Shown: piece after piece, positions 16,195 to 23,973 of the stretch | How the letters are laid out: the number at the start of each line of letters is the position of its first letter | How positions within the stretch are numbered: position 1 is the stretch's first letter | Assembly: GCA_963837265.1 (NCBI GenBank) | Contig: CAWIMQ010000004.1 | Span: 186,001-250,000 of the forward strand | Length of the DNA stretch: 64,000 nt | Direction of reading: 5' to 3' | From: DATBLE01 sp963837265 | Lineage (GTDB): Bacteria; Actinomycetota; Thermoleophilia; Gaiellales; Gaiellaceae | Position numbers and translations under genes: made by a program | Notes under the pieces: model-generated | The model's database searches: none | What the model was told of the DNA's origin: nothing | What the model saw: only the letters and a program-made list of their open reading frames with translations

Positions 16195-17211
16195 CTAGCA
16201 GCCCTTCGGCTTGTAGAACTTCGCGAGGTTCTTCCCGGTGATGATCACGTGCGGGACGTAGAGCTGCTTCGGGATCTTCTGTCCCTTCACGAGCTTGATC
16301 AGGTAGGGGATGCCGATGTTGCCGTACTTCTCCGGGAAGTAGGCCGAGTCGGCGATCCACTGCTTGTTGTTCTTGATCAGGCACCAGGCCGACGGGTCGG
16401 CGCCCTGACCCGACACGTAGAGATCGTTGCTGCGTCCGCCCGTCTTGGCGGCGGCGAGAGCCCCCTCGATTCCGTCGTCGTTGATCGAGACGACGATGAT
16501 GTGGCTCTGACCGGGCAGCGACGTCAACGCGTCCGCGAACTTCGTCCGGGCCGGATCGATGCGGTCGGCACCGTCGATCTTCTTGAGGTTGTGGATCTTC
16601 CCGCAGACGGAGGTGAATCCCTGGCGGTAGCCACCCATCCGCTGATCGTTCACGACTCCTGCGGCCGACGACTCGAGCGAGACGAACGTGTCGTACTTGC
16701 AGGCGAAGTGCTGCTTGAAATACAGCCCGACCGCCCTGCCCGAGATGTAGCCGGCGTAGAGGTTGTTGGCACCCATGAAGGACACCTCGCACGGTGCCTG
16801 GTGGATGTCGATCGCGATCACCGGGACCTGTGGCCCGGCCTTGCAGATCGACGCAGAGGCGTTCTGGGTGACCTGGAAGTTGAGGTAGCCCTGGACCCCC
16901 TGGGTCTTGAACGTCTTGGCGCAGTCGAGCGCCTTGGCCGGATCGAGCGCGGAGTCGCAGAAGACGAGCTGGGCCCCGGCACGCTTGGCCTGGGCCTTGA
17001 TCCCGTTCGAGACGAGGCGGACGAAGGGGACCGACTCGCCGAGCGAGATGTAGCCGAGCTTCAGGCCCTTGCCGCTGCCGGGCGCCGCATTCTGAAACGG
17101 AACCGACTTCGGCTTCGGCGGGCCTTTGAAGGCCGCGCCGTAGGCGGTGGCGGCGAGCATGCCCACGGCCACGAGCGCGACGACGCCGATCCGCCAGCTT
17201 CTGATGTGCAT
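16195..17211 (-). CDS. Sugar ABC transporter substrate-binding protein (CUT2, periplasmic-binding fold)
   Basis: This is a 338-residue protein. The ATG at 17211 is chosen because a GGGAGGG site lies about seven bases upstream and an N-terminal signal sequence follows (basic start, hydrophobic core, A-T-A-Y-G-A cleavage region). There is no lipobox cysteine. The mature part starts L-K-L-G-Y-I-S-L-G-E-S-V-P-F-V, typical of the type I binding fold, and has V-I-A-I-D-I-H-Q as hinge strand. Six of its cysteines fall in pairs that could be disulphides outside the cell. It is paralogous to the protein at 46443-47429. It is the first gene of the operon and has a promoter and operator directly upstream. 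Confidence 0.92.
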   Translation of the reverse strand: MHIRSWRIGVVALVAVGMLAATAYGAAFKGPPKPKSVPFQNAAPGSGKGLKLGYISLGESVPFVRLVSNGIKAQAKRAGAQLVFCDSALDPAKALDCAKTFKTQGVQGYLNFQVTQNASASICKAGPQVPVIAIDIHQAPCEVSFMGANNLYAGYISGRAVGLYFKQHFACKYDTFVSLESSAAGVVNDQRMGGYRQGFTSVCGKIHNLKKIDGADRIDPARTKFADALTSLPGQSHIIVVSINDDGIEGALAAAKTGGRSNDLYVSGQGADPSAWCLIKNNKQWIADSAYFPEKYGNIGIPYLIKLVKGQKIPKQLYVPHVIITGKNLAKFYKPKGC

Positions 17212-17233
17212 GATGCGACCCTCCCTCAGTGGA

Positions 17234-17249
17234 CTGGAAACGGTTCCCG
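17234..17249. promoter_or_regulatory. LacI-type operator, rhamnose-type ABC operon
   Basis: CTGGAAACGGTTCCCG is a near-palindrome centred on CG. It matches the recurring window consensus CTGGnATCGnTTCCAG at most positions. It lies just downstream of the -10 box of the minus-strand operon, where a bound repressor would block initiation. Confidence 0.75.
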
Positions 17250-17252
17250 AGG

Positions 17253-17282
17253 AGTCTACGAGCCTTCCGCCCGCGCGGTCAA
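17253..17282 (-). promoter_or_regulatory. Promoter of the 17211-12410 operon
   Basis: On the minus strand TTGACC (17282-17277) and TAGACT (17258-17253) are separated by 18 bases, a good sigma-70-type promoter. The LacI-type operator follows within four bases. Confidence 0.7.
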
Positions 17283-17303
17283 GCCGGACGTGACCGGCTT
17301 GCC

Positions 17304-18398
17304 TCAGGTGCCGGGCTTCCGCCTGCCGATTCGCTCGTAGGCCTCGGCCGGAATCGCCTCGAGCGACCGGTAGATCGTCCACGTGCACTGCTTCGGGTGC
17401 TCGCCCGTGGCCTCGTCCGGGTAGAGAGGCGAGTCGACCACGCGGATCGGGTGCCCCCACTGCTCCGCCGGCCAGCGCTCGAGCGCGAAGCAGCAATGGG
17501 CGCAGTAGTAGCAGACGCCCTTCTCGTTCCACGCCCAGTCGTGCTCCGCCTGCGTGACGCCGAACCGGTAAGGCGGCTCCGCTCGTGGCGGCGTCCCCTC
17601 GATCGAGTCGCCCCGCTGCATGCGACCGCCGGATCCACAGGGATCGAATCTGACCACGACCCGGTCCTCGTGCTCCTCCAGCTCGAGATTCCCCTCTCTC
17701 CCCGGTCCACAGAGGTGTGCGCGCATCGCCTCGAACGTCAGGTAGAGGTTGCGGTAGACGGTGTCCTCGTACGGCTGCTCACGGACGTCGAACGGCCTGT
17801 AGCGCTCCTGCAGGTACGGCTCAAGGACGTGGCGGTAGCAATCCTCGATGCGCGCCTCCCCGAAGCGGACGGCGACGAACGTGAGCAACGCCGCCTGGAA
17901 GTCGGCGCTCCGGTCGTGGAGCCGGCGCCAGCTCTCCCGGAGCTCGCGCAGGGCCCTGATCGCGTCGTCGGCCTCGGTCTCGAAGGCCCGGATCCGGTTG
18001 GCGAGCAGTCCCGCGGCAACCCCGAGCGCCTCCCACCGCGGCGACGCCTCGTAGCGGCCGCCGTCGGGGAAGGCGAGCAGCCTGCGAATCCGGTCGAGCT
18101 CCGCCGCCAGCTCCTCCTCGCCGACGCCCTCCTGGCGCAGCCAGTCCAGGAAGCCCTCGGTCCAGACCTGGTAGATGACGTAGACGACCTTGGCCTCTTC
18201 CATCGCATAGTCGACGAGCTGCGCGGCGAGCTCCCACTGGCCCGCCGAGATCGCCTCTTCCACCTTGGAGTAGGTGGAGATCGCCTGCTCGGCCCAGTCG
18301 CCCTCGCGGACGCGCTTGCCGAGAGCATTCGACCACGTGAGCCGCGCAACCGTGGGCGCCTCGCTGCCCGAGATCGCCCGCGGCGCCGGGCTAGGCAC
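17304..18398 (-). CDS. Uncharacterised cysteine-motif protein, paralogue of 19404-20516
   Basis: This 364-residue soluble protein has no signal or membrane segment. The N-terminal two thirds look helical and rich in Glu and Arg. The C-terminal third shares with the protein at 19404-20516 a set of motifs: F-D-P-C-G-S-G-G-R (about 246-254), R-G-D-S-I-E-G-T-P, R-A-E-P-P-Y, G-V-C-Y-Y-C-A-H-C (about 289-297) and K-Q-C-T-W near 335. Five shared cysteines and a histidine suggest a metal or Fe-S site. I do not know the family. The GTG at 18398 overlaps the end of the LacI gene; the true start may be a little later. Role unknown; co-transcription with the repressor and with its paralogue suggests a catabolic or sensing part. 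Confidence 0.75.
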   Translation of the reverse strand: MPSPAPRAISGSEAPTVARLTWSNALGKRVREGDWAEQAISTYSKVEEAISAGQWELAAQLVDYAMEEAKVVYVIYQVWTEGFLDWLRQEGVGEEELAAELDRIRRLLAFPDGGRYEASPRWEALGVAAGLLANRIRAFETEADDAIRALRELRESWRRLHDRSADFQAALLTFVAVRFGEARIEDCYRHVLEPYLQERYRPFDVREQPYEDTVYRNLYLTFEAMRAHLCGPGREGNLELEEHEDRVVVRFDPCGSGGRMQRGDSIEGTPPRAEPPYRFGVTQAEHDWAWNEKGVCYYCAHCCFALERWPAEQWGHPIRVVDSPLYPDEATGEHPKQCTWTIYRSLEAIPAEAYERIGRRKPGT

Positions 18399-19404
18399 GA
18401 GGGGGCATGCAGCTCGGGCGTGAGACGTACTCGGTCGGCAGGACGACCTCGCTCTCCAGGTTGCCGTTCTTGAGGCGGGCGAGAATCAGCTCCGCCGCCG
18501 CCCGTCCGATGCCCTCGTTGTCCCTGCGGACGACGGCGATCGGCGGGCGGTGGAGGCTGGTGATCGGGATGTCGTCGCACCCCAGGAACGAGATGTCGGA
18601 GCCGATCTCGAGGCCGCGCTCCGAGATGACGGCGAGCGCGCCGATCATCAGCTGGTTGCCGCCCGCGATGATCGCGGTCGGCCGCTCGGCGGCGTCGAGC
18701 AGCTCCCCGGTCGCCTGCATGCCGAACTCGACGGAGAACCGGCCGTGGACGACGGGGCCCGGCTGCAGCCTGCGGGCGGCATGGGCCTCCTCGAAGGCGC
18801 GCCTCCGCTCGTGCGTCGGCCTGATCGGCTGCCCGAGGATGAGGCCGATCCGGCGGTGGCCGAGATCGAGCAGATGATCGACCGCGGCCCGCATTCCACT
18901 CGCGTGATCGGAGAGAACGCGGCTGGCCGGGATCGACGCCGGCAGGTCGCGGTCGATGAGAACGATCGGGCCGTCGATCGCCTGCAACGCCTCGATCGTC
19001 GGCTGGTGATCCTCCTGCGCCAGCGACAGGATCAGCCCGTCGGTGCGCCGCTGCTCGAAGAGCCGGACGTACACGGCGTCGAGGTCGGGGTCGCCTTCCG
19101 AGTTGGTCAGCAGCATCGCGTATCCCGCCTCGCGCAGCGTCGTCTCCGCCCCCTTGACGATCTCCGCGAAGAGCTGGTTCGAGATGTCGGCGACGACGAA
19201 CCCGACCGTCCGGGTCTCCCGGCGGCGCAGGCTCTGCGCGAGCAGGTCGGGCTTGTAGCCGAGCTCCTCCACGGCCAGGAGGACGCGCTCGCGCATCATC
19301 GGGCTCACGTCGGGATGGTCGGAGAGGACACGGGAAACGGACGACATCGCCACCCCCGCGTGCTCCGCCACCTCGCGCATGCTCGCGCGGGCGCGCCGCT
19401 CCAC
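18391..19404 (-). CDS. LacI-family transcriptional repressor
   Basis: This is a 337-residue protein. The helix-turn-helix lies at about residues 9-32 (M-R-E-V-A-E-H-A-G-V-A-M-S-S-V-S-R-V-L), followed by the hinge helix with L-L-A-Q-S-L-R-R and a sugar-binding core (T-V-G-F-V-V-A-D-I-S-N, L-I-D-R-D-L, G-H-R-R-I-G-L-I-L-G, F-L-G-C-D-D-I-P). The GTG at 19404 is chosen because GGGAG lies about nine bases upstream and it overlaps the preceding stop as TAGTG, a coupling arrangement. It is the only LacI-type regulator in the window, and many LacI-type operators surround it, so it is the natural candidate for controlling them. Its inducer is unknown. Confidence 0.92.
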   Translation of the reverse strand: MERRARASMREVAEHAGVAMSSVSRVLSDHPDVSPMMRERVLLAVEELGYKPDLLAQSLRRRETRTVGFVVADISNQLFAEIVKGAETTLREAGYAMLLTNSEGDPDLDAVYVRLFEQRRTDGLILSLAQEDHQPTIEALQAIDGPIVLIDRDLPASIPASRVLSDHASGMRAAVDHLLDLGHRRIGLILGQPIRPTHERRRAFEEAHAARRLQPGPVVHGRFSVEFGMQATGELLDAAERPTAIIAGGNQLMIGALAVISERGLEIGSDISFLGCDDIPITSLHRPPIAVVRRDNEGIGRAAAELILARLKNGNLESEVVLPTEYVSRPSCMPPRA

Positions 19405-20516
19405 TATCCGGCTCCCGGCATCCCGGCCTTCACGTCCGGCAGCTCGGCGCTTCCTAGCGCCTTCGAGCCGAACCCGTCCGGCTTCTTCCGGCCCGTCCGC
19501 TCGTAGTACTCCTCGGGCACGTTCCTCGGGTCCTTGAACATCTGCCACTGGCACTTCTGCGGTCGGCCGTCCTCGTCGACGGCGCCGTACCGGGGCGGGT
19601 CGATGACGCGCACGGGGTAGCCGAAGCGGTCGATCGGCATCTCCTCCATCAGCGCGATGCAGTGCGTGCAGTAGTGGCAGACGCCGGTCTGGAAGTGGTT
19701 CCAGGGGTGCGGCTGCTGCGACACCGTCCAGCCGTACGGCGGCTCCATGCGCGCCGGGGTGCCCTCGATGGTGTCGCCACGGATCGTCCTGCCGCCCGAG
19801 CCGCAGGGATCGAACCGGAGGATGTAGCGGTCGTCCGTCTCGACCAGCTCGAAGTCTCCGGTCCGCTCGGGGCCGACGAGGTGCCCGCGCATCGCCTCGC
19901 AGGCGACCAGCATCAGCACCTCGAGCCCCTCCTCCCAGGCGTGCTTGTCGATGTCGAACTTCTCGTAGCGCCAGGCGAAGAGGGGTAGGAGCACCTTGTT
20001 CCACATGTCGCCGATCCGGTGCTCGCCGAGCCGGGCGACGATCTCGCTCATCAGGCCATAGGTGTGGTCGACGTCCCTGTCGTGGCAGCGGCGCCACGTC
20101 TCCTTCGCCCGGTCGAGCGCGGCGAGGGACTCGTCGACGCGCTCGCGGTGAATCAGGCCGACGAGGTCGTCGATCTCGTTGATGAAGGCGTCCCACTGCC
20201 GGTACGGATCCCACGGCCGGCCGTCGGGAAGCGCGAGCTTCGCCACGATCGCCGCGTTGACGCCGTCGAGCTCCTCCTTGTCGACGCCGTTCTCGGCCAG
20301 GAAGCCGTTCAGGTCCGGGATCCACTGGCGGTAGATCTGGAAGCAGACGCGCGCCTCGTCGACGAAGTAGCTGGCGAGCCTGGCCGCGTCGTCGAAGCGG
20401 CCCTCGCCGATCGCCTCGCGAATCTTCCGGAAGGTCGAGATCTTCTGGTCTTCCCAGCTGCCGAGACGGATCCGGCGTCCGACGTGCGGGGAGTATTCGA
20501 TCTGGGTGTCGGTCAT
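19404..20516 (-). CDS. Uncharacterised cysteine-motif protein, paralogue of 17304-18398
   Basis: This 370-residue cytoplasmic-looking protein shares F-D-P-C-G-S-G-G-R, R-G-D-T-I-E-G-T-P-A-R-M-E-P-P-Y, G-V-C-H-Y-C-T-H-C and K-C-Q-W with its paralogue. The two also share an overall plan: an N-terminal helical half starting with a G-S-W-E-D-Q / G-D-W-A-E-Q segment and a cysteine-rich C-terminal domain. It has a C-terminal tail of about 20 residues that the other lacks. The ATG at 20516 leads a three-gene operon with the LacI repressor second and the paralogue third. The operator at 20530-20545 lies 13 bases before this start, so the operon is probably autoregulated. Function unknown; I do not assign a family. 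Confidence 0.78.
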   Translation of the reverse strand: MTDTQIEYSPHVGRRIRLGSWEDQKISTFRKIREAIGEGRFDDAARLASYFVDEARVCFQIYRQWIPDLNGFLAENGVDKEELDGVNAAIVAKLALPDGRPWDPYRQWDAFINEIDDLVGLIHRERVDESLAALDRAKETWRRCHDRDVDHTYGLMSEIVARLGEHRIGDMWNKVLLPLFAWRYEKFDIDKHAWEEGLEVLMLVACEAMRGHLVGPERTGDFELVETDDRYILRFDPCGSGGRTIRGDTIEGTPARMEPPYGWTVSQQPHPWNHFQTGVCHYCTHCIALMEEMPIDRFGYPVRVIDPPRYGAVDEDGRPQKCQWQMFKDPRNVPEEYYERTGRKKPDGFGSKALGSAELPDVKAGMPGAG

Positions 20517-20529
20517 GGCGATGACTCTA

Positions 20530-20545
20530 TTGGTACCGATTCCAG
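20530..20545. promoter_or_regulatory. LacI-type operator in the repressor/isomerase divergent gap
   Basis: TTGGTACCGATTCCAG matches the recurring operator and sits in a 51-base gap between the divergent starts at 20516 and 20568, so one bound dimer could control both. On the plus strand TACGAT at 20556-20561 is six bases before the GTG at 20568, a leaderless-type -10 box. Confidence 0.7.
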
Positions 20546-20567
20546 CCCGCAAGGGTACGATCCGCAG

Positions 20568-21941
20568 GTGAGTCGGCCAGCCCCGAGCGTGGGCCTCGTC
20601 CTTCCCTACTGGGACTTCTGGGAGCAGTCGGTCCCCTACGACCTGCGGGCGGAGCGCGAAGCCCTCGCCCGCAGGGTCGCCGACTCTCTCACCGCCGACG
20701 TGGTCGCCGTCCGCGTCGTCGACTCGGAGGCCGCCGGCCGCGCGGCAGCGGACGCGCTCGAGGAGGCGCGGGCGGAGAGCGTCCTCCTGCTCCAGACGAT
20801 GGCTGCGCCGCCTGCCTGGGCGTTGCTCGCGCTCGGCGGGCTTCCGACGGTCGTCTGGGCGGCCCAGAAGGAGCCGGCGGTGCCGGACGACTTCGACCAC
20901 GGCGGAATCACGAGCTACGGCGCGACCGTCGGGGCGCCGATGGTGACCAGCACGCTCGTCGGCCGCGGCCGCCCGTTCGAGCTGATCGTCTCGCCGCTCG
21001 GATCGGTCGCGCCCGTCGACGCGGCCCTGCGGGCTGCGTCGGGCGCGACGCGCCTCGCCCGCGCGCGCGTCGGCCGGGTCGGGCCGACCCAGGAGGGCTA
21101 CGTCCACGTCGCCGCCGACCCGGAGCGTCTGCGCGCCGAGACGGGAATCGAGCTGGTGCCGATCCAGGCCGCCGAGTTCCGCGACCTCTACGCCGGCGTG
21201 GCGGCCGAGCAGATCGCCGATCTCGAGCGCGAGACCCGCTCGCTCTACGCGGTAGACGTCGACGGGGACACGCTCGAGCGCTCGCTCCGGGCAGCCTGCG
21301 CGCTCGACGAGCTCGTCGGACGGTACGCTCTCGACGCCGGGGCCTTCAACTGCCACGTTCCGGAGATCCGACTCGGCGACGAGGTCGGCATCGCTCCGTG
21401 CTTCGCGCTCGGGCGCTCGACCACGAACGGCGTTCCGTGGACCTGCACGGGCGACGTCGTCACCGCCGTCGCGATGCTGGTCTCGAAGCTCCTGGGCGGG
21501 GCGGCGCAGTATCACGAGCTCGAGGCGCTCGACGAGGAGACGGGAGAGCTGGTCGTCGCCAGCTCCGGCGAGCACGACCTCGAGCTGGCCGCAGGCGCTC
21601 CCGCCCGGCTGATCGCGAACGGCTGGTTCCGCCACGACCCTCGCTGCGGGGCCTGCGCGTGCTTCACCGCCCCGGCCGGAGCGGCCACCCTCGTCGGCTT
21701 CGTCCAGCTGGACACGGGATTCCGCCTGATCGCCGCCGAGGGAGAGCTCACCGGCAAGGGCTGGCCGGGCGTCGGGACGGCCAACGGCGCGTTCCGCTTC
21801 GCGAACGGCGCAGCGGCAGAGGCCTGGACGCGCTGGTGCCGCGCCGGCGCGACGCACCACGGGGCCGCGAGCCACGGCCTGCTGGGCGCCGGCGTCGAGG
21901 CCCTCGGTCGCTACCTGGGCATCGAGACGGTTCGCGTCTAG
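20568..21941 (+). CDS. Sugar isomerase-like protein (L-fucose/L-arabinose isomerase superfamily)
   Basis: This 457-residue protein has the general plan of FucI/AraA-type proteins: an N-terminal Rossmann-like part (V-G-L-V-L-P-Y-W-D-F-W, and L-L-Q-T-M-A-A-P-P near 85), then a central domain and a C-terminal beta domain with F-N-C-H-V-P-E-I, P-W-T-C-T-G-D-V and H-D-P-R-C-G. Family enzymes interconvert aldoses and ketoses using Mn2+ bound by Glu, Asp and His. I could not pin all the metal ligands, so activity is not certain. Alone on the plus strand, it shares an operator with the divergent LacI operon. Its stop overlaps that of the convergent dehydrogenase gene by four bases. Confidence 0.7.
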   Translation: MSRPAPSVGLVLPYWDFWEQSVPYDLRAEREALARRVADSLTADVVAVRVVDSEAAGRAAADALEEARAESVLLLQTMAAPPAWALLALGGLPTVVWAAQKEPAVPDDFDHGGITSYGATVGAPMVTSTLVGRGRPFELIVSPLGSVAPVDAALRAASGATRLARARVGRVGPTQEGYVHVAADPERLRAETGIELVPIQAAEFRDLYAGVAAEQIADLERETRSLYAVDVDGDTLERSLRAACALDELVGRYALDAGAFNCHVPEIRLGDEVGIAPCFALGRSTTNGVPWTCTGDVVTAVAMLVSKLLGGAAQYHELEALDEETGELVVASSGEHDLELAAGAPARLIANGWFRHDPRCGACACFTAPAGAATLVGFVQLDTGFRLIAAEGELTGKGWPGVGTANGAFRFANGAAAEAWTRWCRAGATHHGAASHGLLGAGVEALGRYLGIETVRV

Positions 21942-22924
21942 GGAACGAGGACGGACCGCAGCACCCGGCCGGCGCGCAGATCCTCGAGTGCCTCGTTGCC
22001 CTCCTCGAGCGGCCTCACCCGCGACGTCAGGTGATCGGCGCGGATCGCGCCGGCCAGGTAGAGGTCGATCACGTCGGCGATGTCCTCCGCGGTGAAGCCC
22101 CTGGAGCCGAGGAGCGCGAGCTCGCGCCAGATCAGCTCGCTCGCACGCACCTCGAACGCCTCCGGGACCGTCCCGACGAAGACGACCCGCCCCCCGTAGC
22201 CCGCAACCTCCACGGCCATCCGGTCGAGCTCGGCCGAGTCCGCGCACTGGACGACGACGTCGGGGCCGAGCGGGCCGCAGGCCCCGGCCGCCTGCGACGG
22301 CGCGACCGCCGCGGCCGCGCCGAGCCCGAGCGCAAGTGCCCGGCTCTCCTCGCTCCGCGCCACCGCGACGACGTGCGCTCCGAGATGACGGCCGAGCTGA
22401 ACGGCGTTCGAGCCGATTCCGCCGACCCCGAGAACGAGCAGCGTCTCGCCGGCCTGCAGCCCGGCGATCCGGACGAGCGCGTGGTAGGGCGTTCCGACCG
22501 CGTCGGTCAGCACGGCCAGGGTCGCCGGATCGATCTCCGCAGCCGGCCTGACGAGTGTCCGAGCGGGCCTGACCACGTACTCGGCGAAGGCGCCGTCGAC
22601 GTCGACTCCCATCCGCGTCACCCCGGGGCCGAGGTTCGGGCGCGGCGCCCCGTCGGCGTTGTCGATGTACCAGATCGCGACCTGGTCTCCCTCTGCGAGC
22701 CCGTCGACCCCCGCGCCCAGCGCGTCCACGATGCCCGCGGCCTCGTGCCCGGGCACCCGCGGCAGCTTGTCGGCGCCGAAGCCCCCTTTCTGGAGAAAGA
22801 GGTCCGATCCGCACACGCCGCACGCCTGCACCCGAACGCGGGCCTCGCCCGGCCCGGGCTCCGGCACGGGCCGCTCGACGAGGCGGAGGGGCATGCCGAC
22901 TCCGGGGAGCTCGAGGGCACGCAT
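21938..22924 (-). CDS. Zinc-dependent alcohol/sugar dehydrogenase (MDR family)
   Basis: This 328-residue medium-chain dehydrogenase has the catalytic-zinc motif C-G-V-C-G-S-D (Cys near 35) and G-H-E-A-A-G near 60, and the NAD site V-L-G-V-G-G-I-G near 168. The four-cysteine lobe that holds the structural zinc is absent; a W-Y-I-D-N-A-D-G stretch lies in its place. Start: ATG at 22924. A GTG at 22933 overlapping the previous stop as TAGTG is also possible and would give coupled translation. It is the last gene of the seven-gene operon that begins at 28975. The substrate is likely a polyol or hydroxy acid. Confidence 0.85.
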   Translation of the reverse strand: MRALELPGVGMPLRLVERPVPEPGPGEARVRVQACGVCGSDLFLQKGGFGADKLPRVPGHEAAGIVDALGAGVDGLAEGDQVAIWYIDNADGAPRPNLGPGVTRMGVDVDGAFAEYVVRPARTLVRPAAEIDPATLAVLTDAVGTPYHALVRIAGLQAGETLLVLGVGGIGSNAVQLGRHLGAHVVAVARSEESRALALGLGAAAAVAPSQAAGACGPLGPDVVVQCADSAELDRMAVEVAGYGGRVVFVGTVPEAFEVRASELIWRELALLGSRGFTAEDIADVIDLYLAGAIRADHLTSRVRPLEEGNEALEDLRAGRVLRSVLVP

Positions 22925-22932
22925 CCGGACCA

Positions 22933-23973
22933 CTAGCCCGACGCGATCCGTGCGGCGACGGCGTCGCCGACCTCGACCGTGGACGCCGTCCCGCCCACGT
23001 CGCGCGTGCGGGGCCCCTCTCTGCACACGGCCTCGAGGGCCGCCGTGACGCGACGTGCCTCTTCGGTCCTGCCCAGGTGCTCGAGCATCAGGGCGGCGCT
23101 CCAGATCGCGCCGCACGGGTTCGCGACTTCGCGGCCGGCGATGTCGGGCGCCGAGCCGTGCACCGGCTCGAACAGCCCGGGCACGCTCGTGCCCGGCGCG
23201 ACGTTCGCCGAGGCGGCCATGCCGAGGCCGCCCTGGAGCGCGGCAGCCAGGTCGGTCAGGATGTCGCCGAAGAGGTTCGACGCGACGACGACGTCGATCG
23301 AACCGGGGTCGCGCACCATCCGGGTGCAGAGCGCGTCGACGAGCACGCGCTCGACCCGCACGTCCGGGTACTCGGTCCCGACCTCGGCGACGACCTCGTC
23401 CCAGAAGACGTACCCGTAGCGGGAGGCGTTCGACTTCGTCGCGTTCGTCAGCAGCCCGCTTCGGGCGCGCGCGAGCTCGAAGGCGTGCCGCACGATGCGC
23501 TCCGTGCCGGCGCGCGTGAAGACGCTCACCTCGACCGCGGTCTCGTGCGCGAGCCCGGGGTGAACCCGCCCGCCCGCGCCCGAGTACTCGCCCTCGGTGT
23601 TCTCCCGCACGAAGACCATGTCGACGTCGGCCGGCCCGCGCCCGGCGAGCGGAGAGGGAATGCCGTCCAGCAGGCGGGCCGGGCGCACGTTCGCCCACAG
23701 GTCGAGCTCCTGCCGCATCCGGAGGACGAAGTCCCAGAGCGAGACGGGGTCGGGCACGGCAGGGTCGCCGATCGCGCCCATCAGGATCGCGTCGTGCCGC
23801 CGGAGGAGGGCGACGCCGTCCCGAGGCATCATCTCGCGGTGCTCGCGCCACCAGGCCGAGCCCCACAGCAGCTCCGTCCACTCGACCGGGGCGCCGGTCG
23901 CGTCGACCGCCTTCCGTGCCTCGGCGACGACCTCGGGCCCGACGCCGTCCCCGGGGAGCAGGGCGACTTTCAC
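22933..23973 (-). CDS. Tartrate/D-malate dehydrogenase-type decarboxylating dehydrogenase
   Basis: This 346-residue member of the isocitrate/isopropylmalate dehydrogenase family opens with L-L-P-G-D-G-V-G-P-E-V and has F-V-R-E-N-T-E-G-E-Y-S-G near 118, the Asp pair of the metal site in S-N-L-F-G-D-I-L-T-D-L near 216, and P-V-H-G-S-A-P-D-I-A-G near 260. The N-T-E-G-E-Y-S motif and overall length fit tartrate dehydrogenase or D-malate dehydrogenase (TtuC/DmlA) better than LeuB. These enzymes oxidise and decarboxylate 2-hydroxy acids with NAD+. The GTG start at 23973 overlaps the preceding stop as GTGA. Leucine biosynthesis is unlikely given the operon partners. Confidence 0.85.
   Translation of the reverse strand: MKVALLPGDGVGPEVVAEARKAVDATGAPVEWTELLWGSAWWREHREMMPRDGVALLRRHDAILMGAIGDPAVPDPVSLWDFVLRMRQELDLWANVRPARLLDGIPSPLAGRGPADVDMVFVRENTEGEYSGAGGRVHPGLAHETAVEVSVFTRAGTERIVRHAFELARARSGLLTNATKSNASRYGYVFWDEVVAEVGTEYPDVRVERVLVDALCTRMVRDPGSIDVVVASNLFGDILTDLAAALQGGLGMAASANVAPGTSVPGLFEPVHGSAPDIAGREVANPCGAIWSAALMLEHLGRTEEARRVTAALEAVCREGPRTRDVGGTASTVEVGDAVAARIASG

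Noticed and set aside
18650..18900. Small minus-strand frame within the LacI gene
   Set aside because: It is a shadow frame of the repressor with no start signal or motif.
22933..23973. Leucine-biosynthesis isopropylmalate dehydrogenase (leuB)
   Set aside because: The N-T-E-G-E-Y-S motif and the catabolic operon partners fit tartrate or malate dehydrogenase better.
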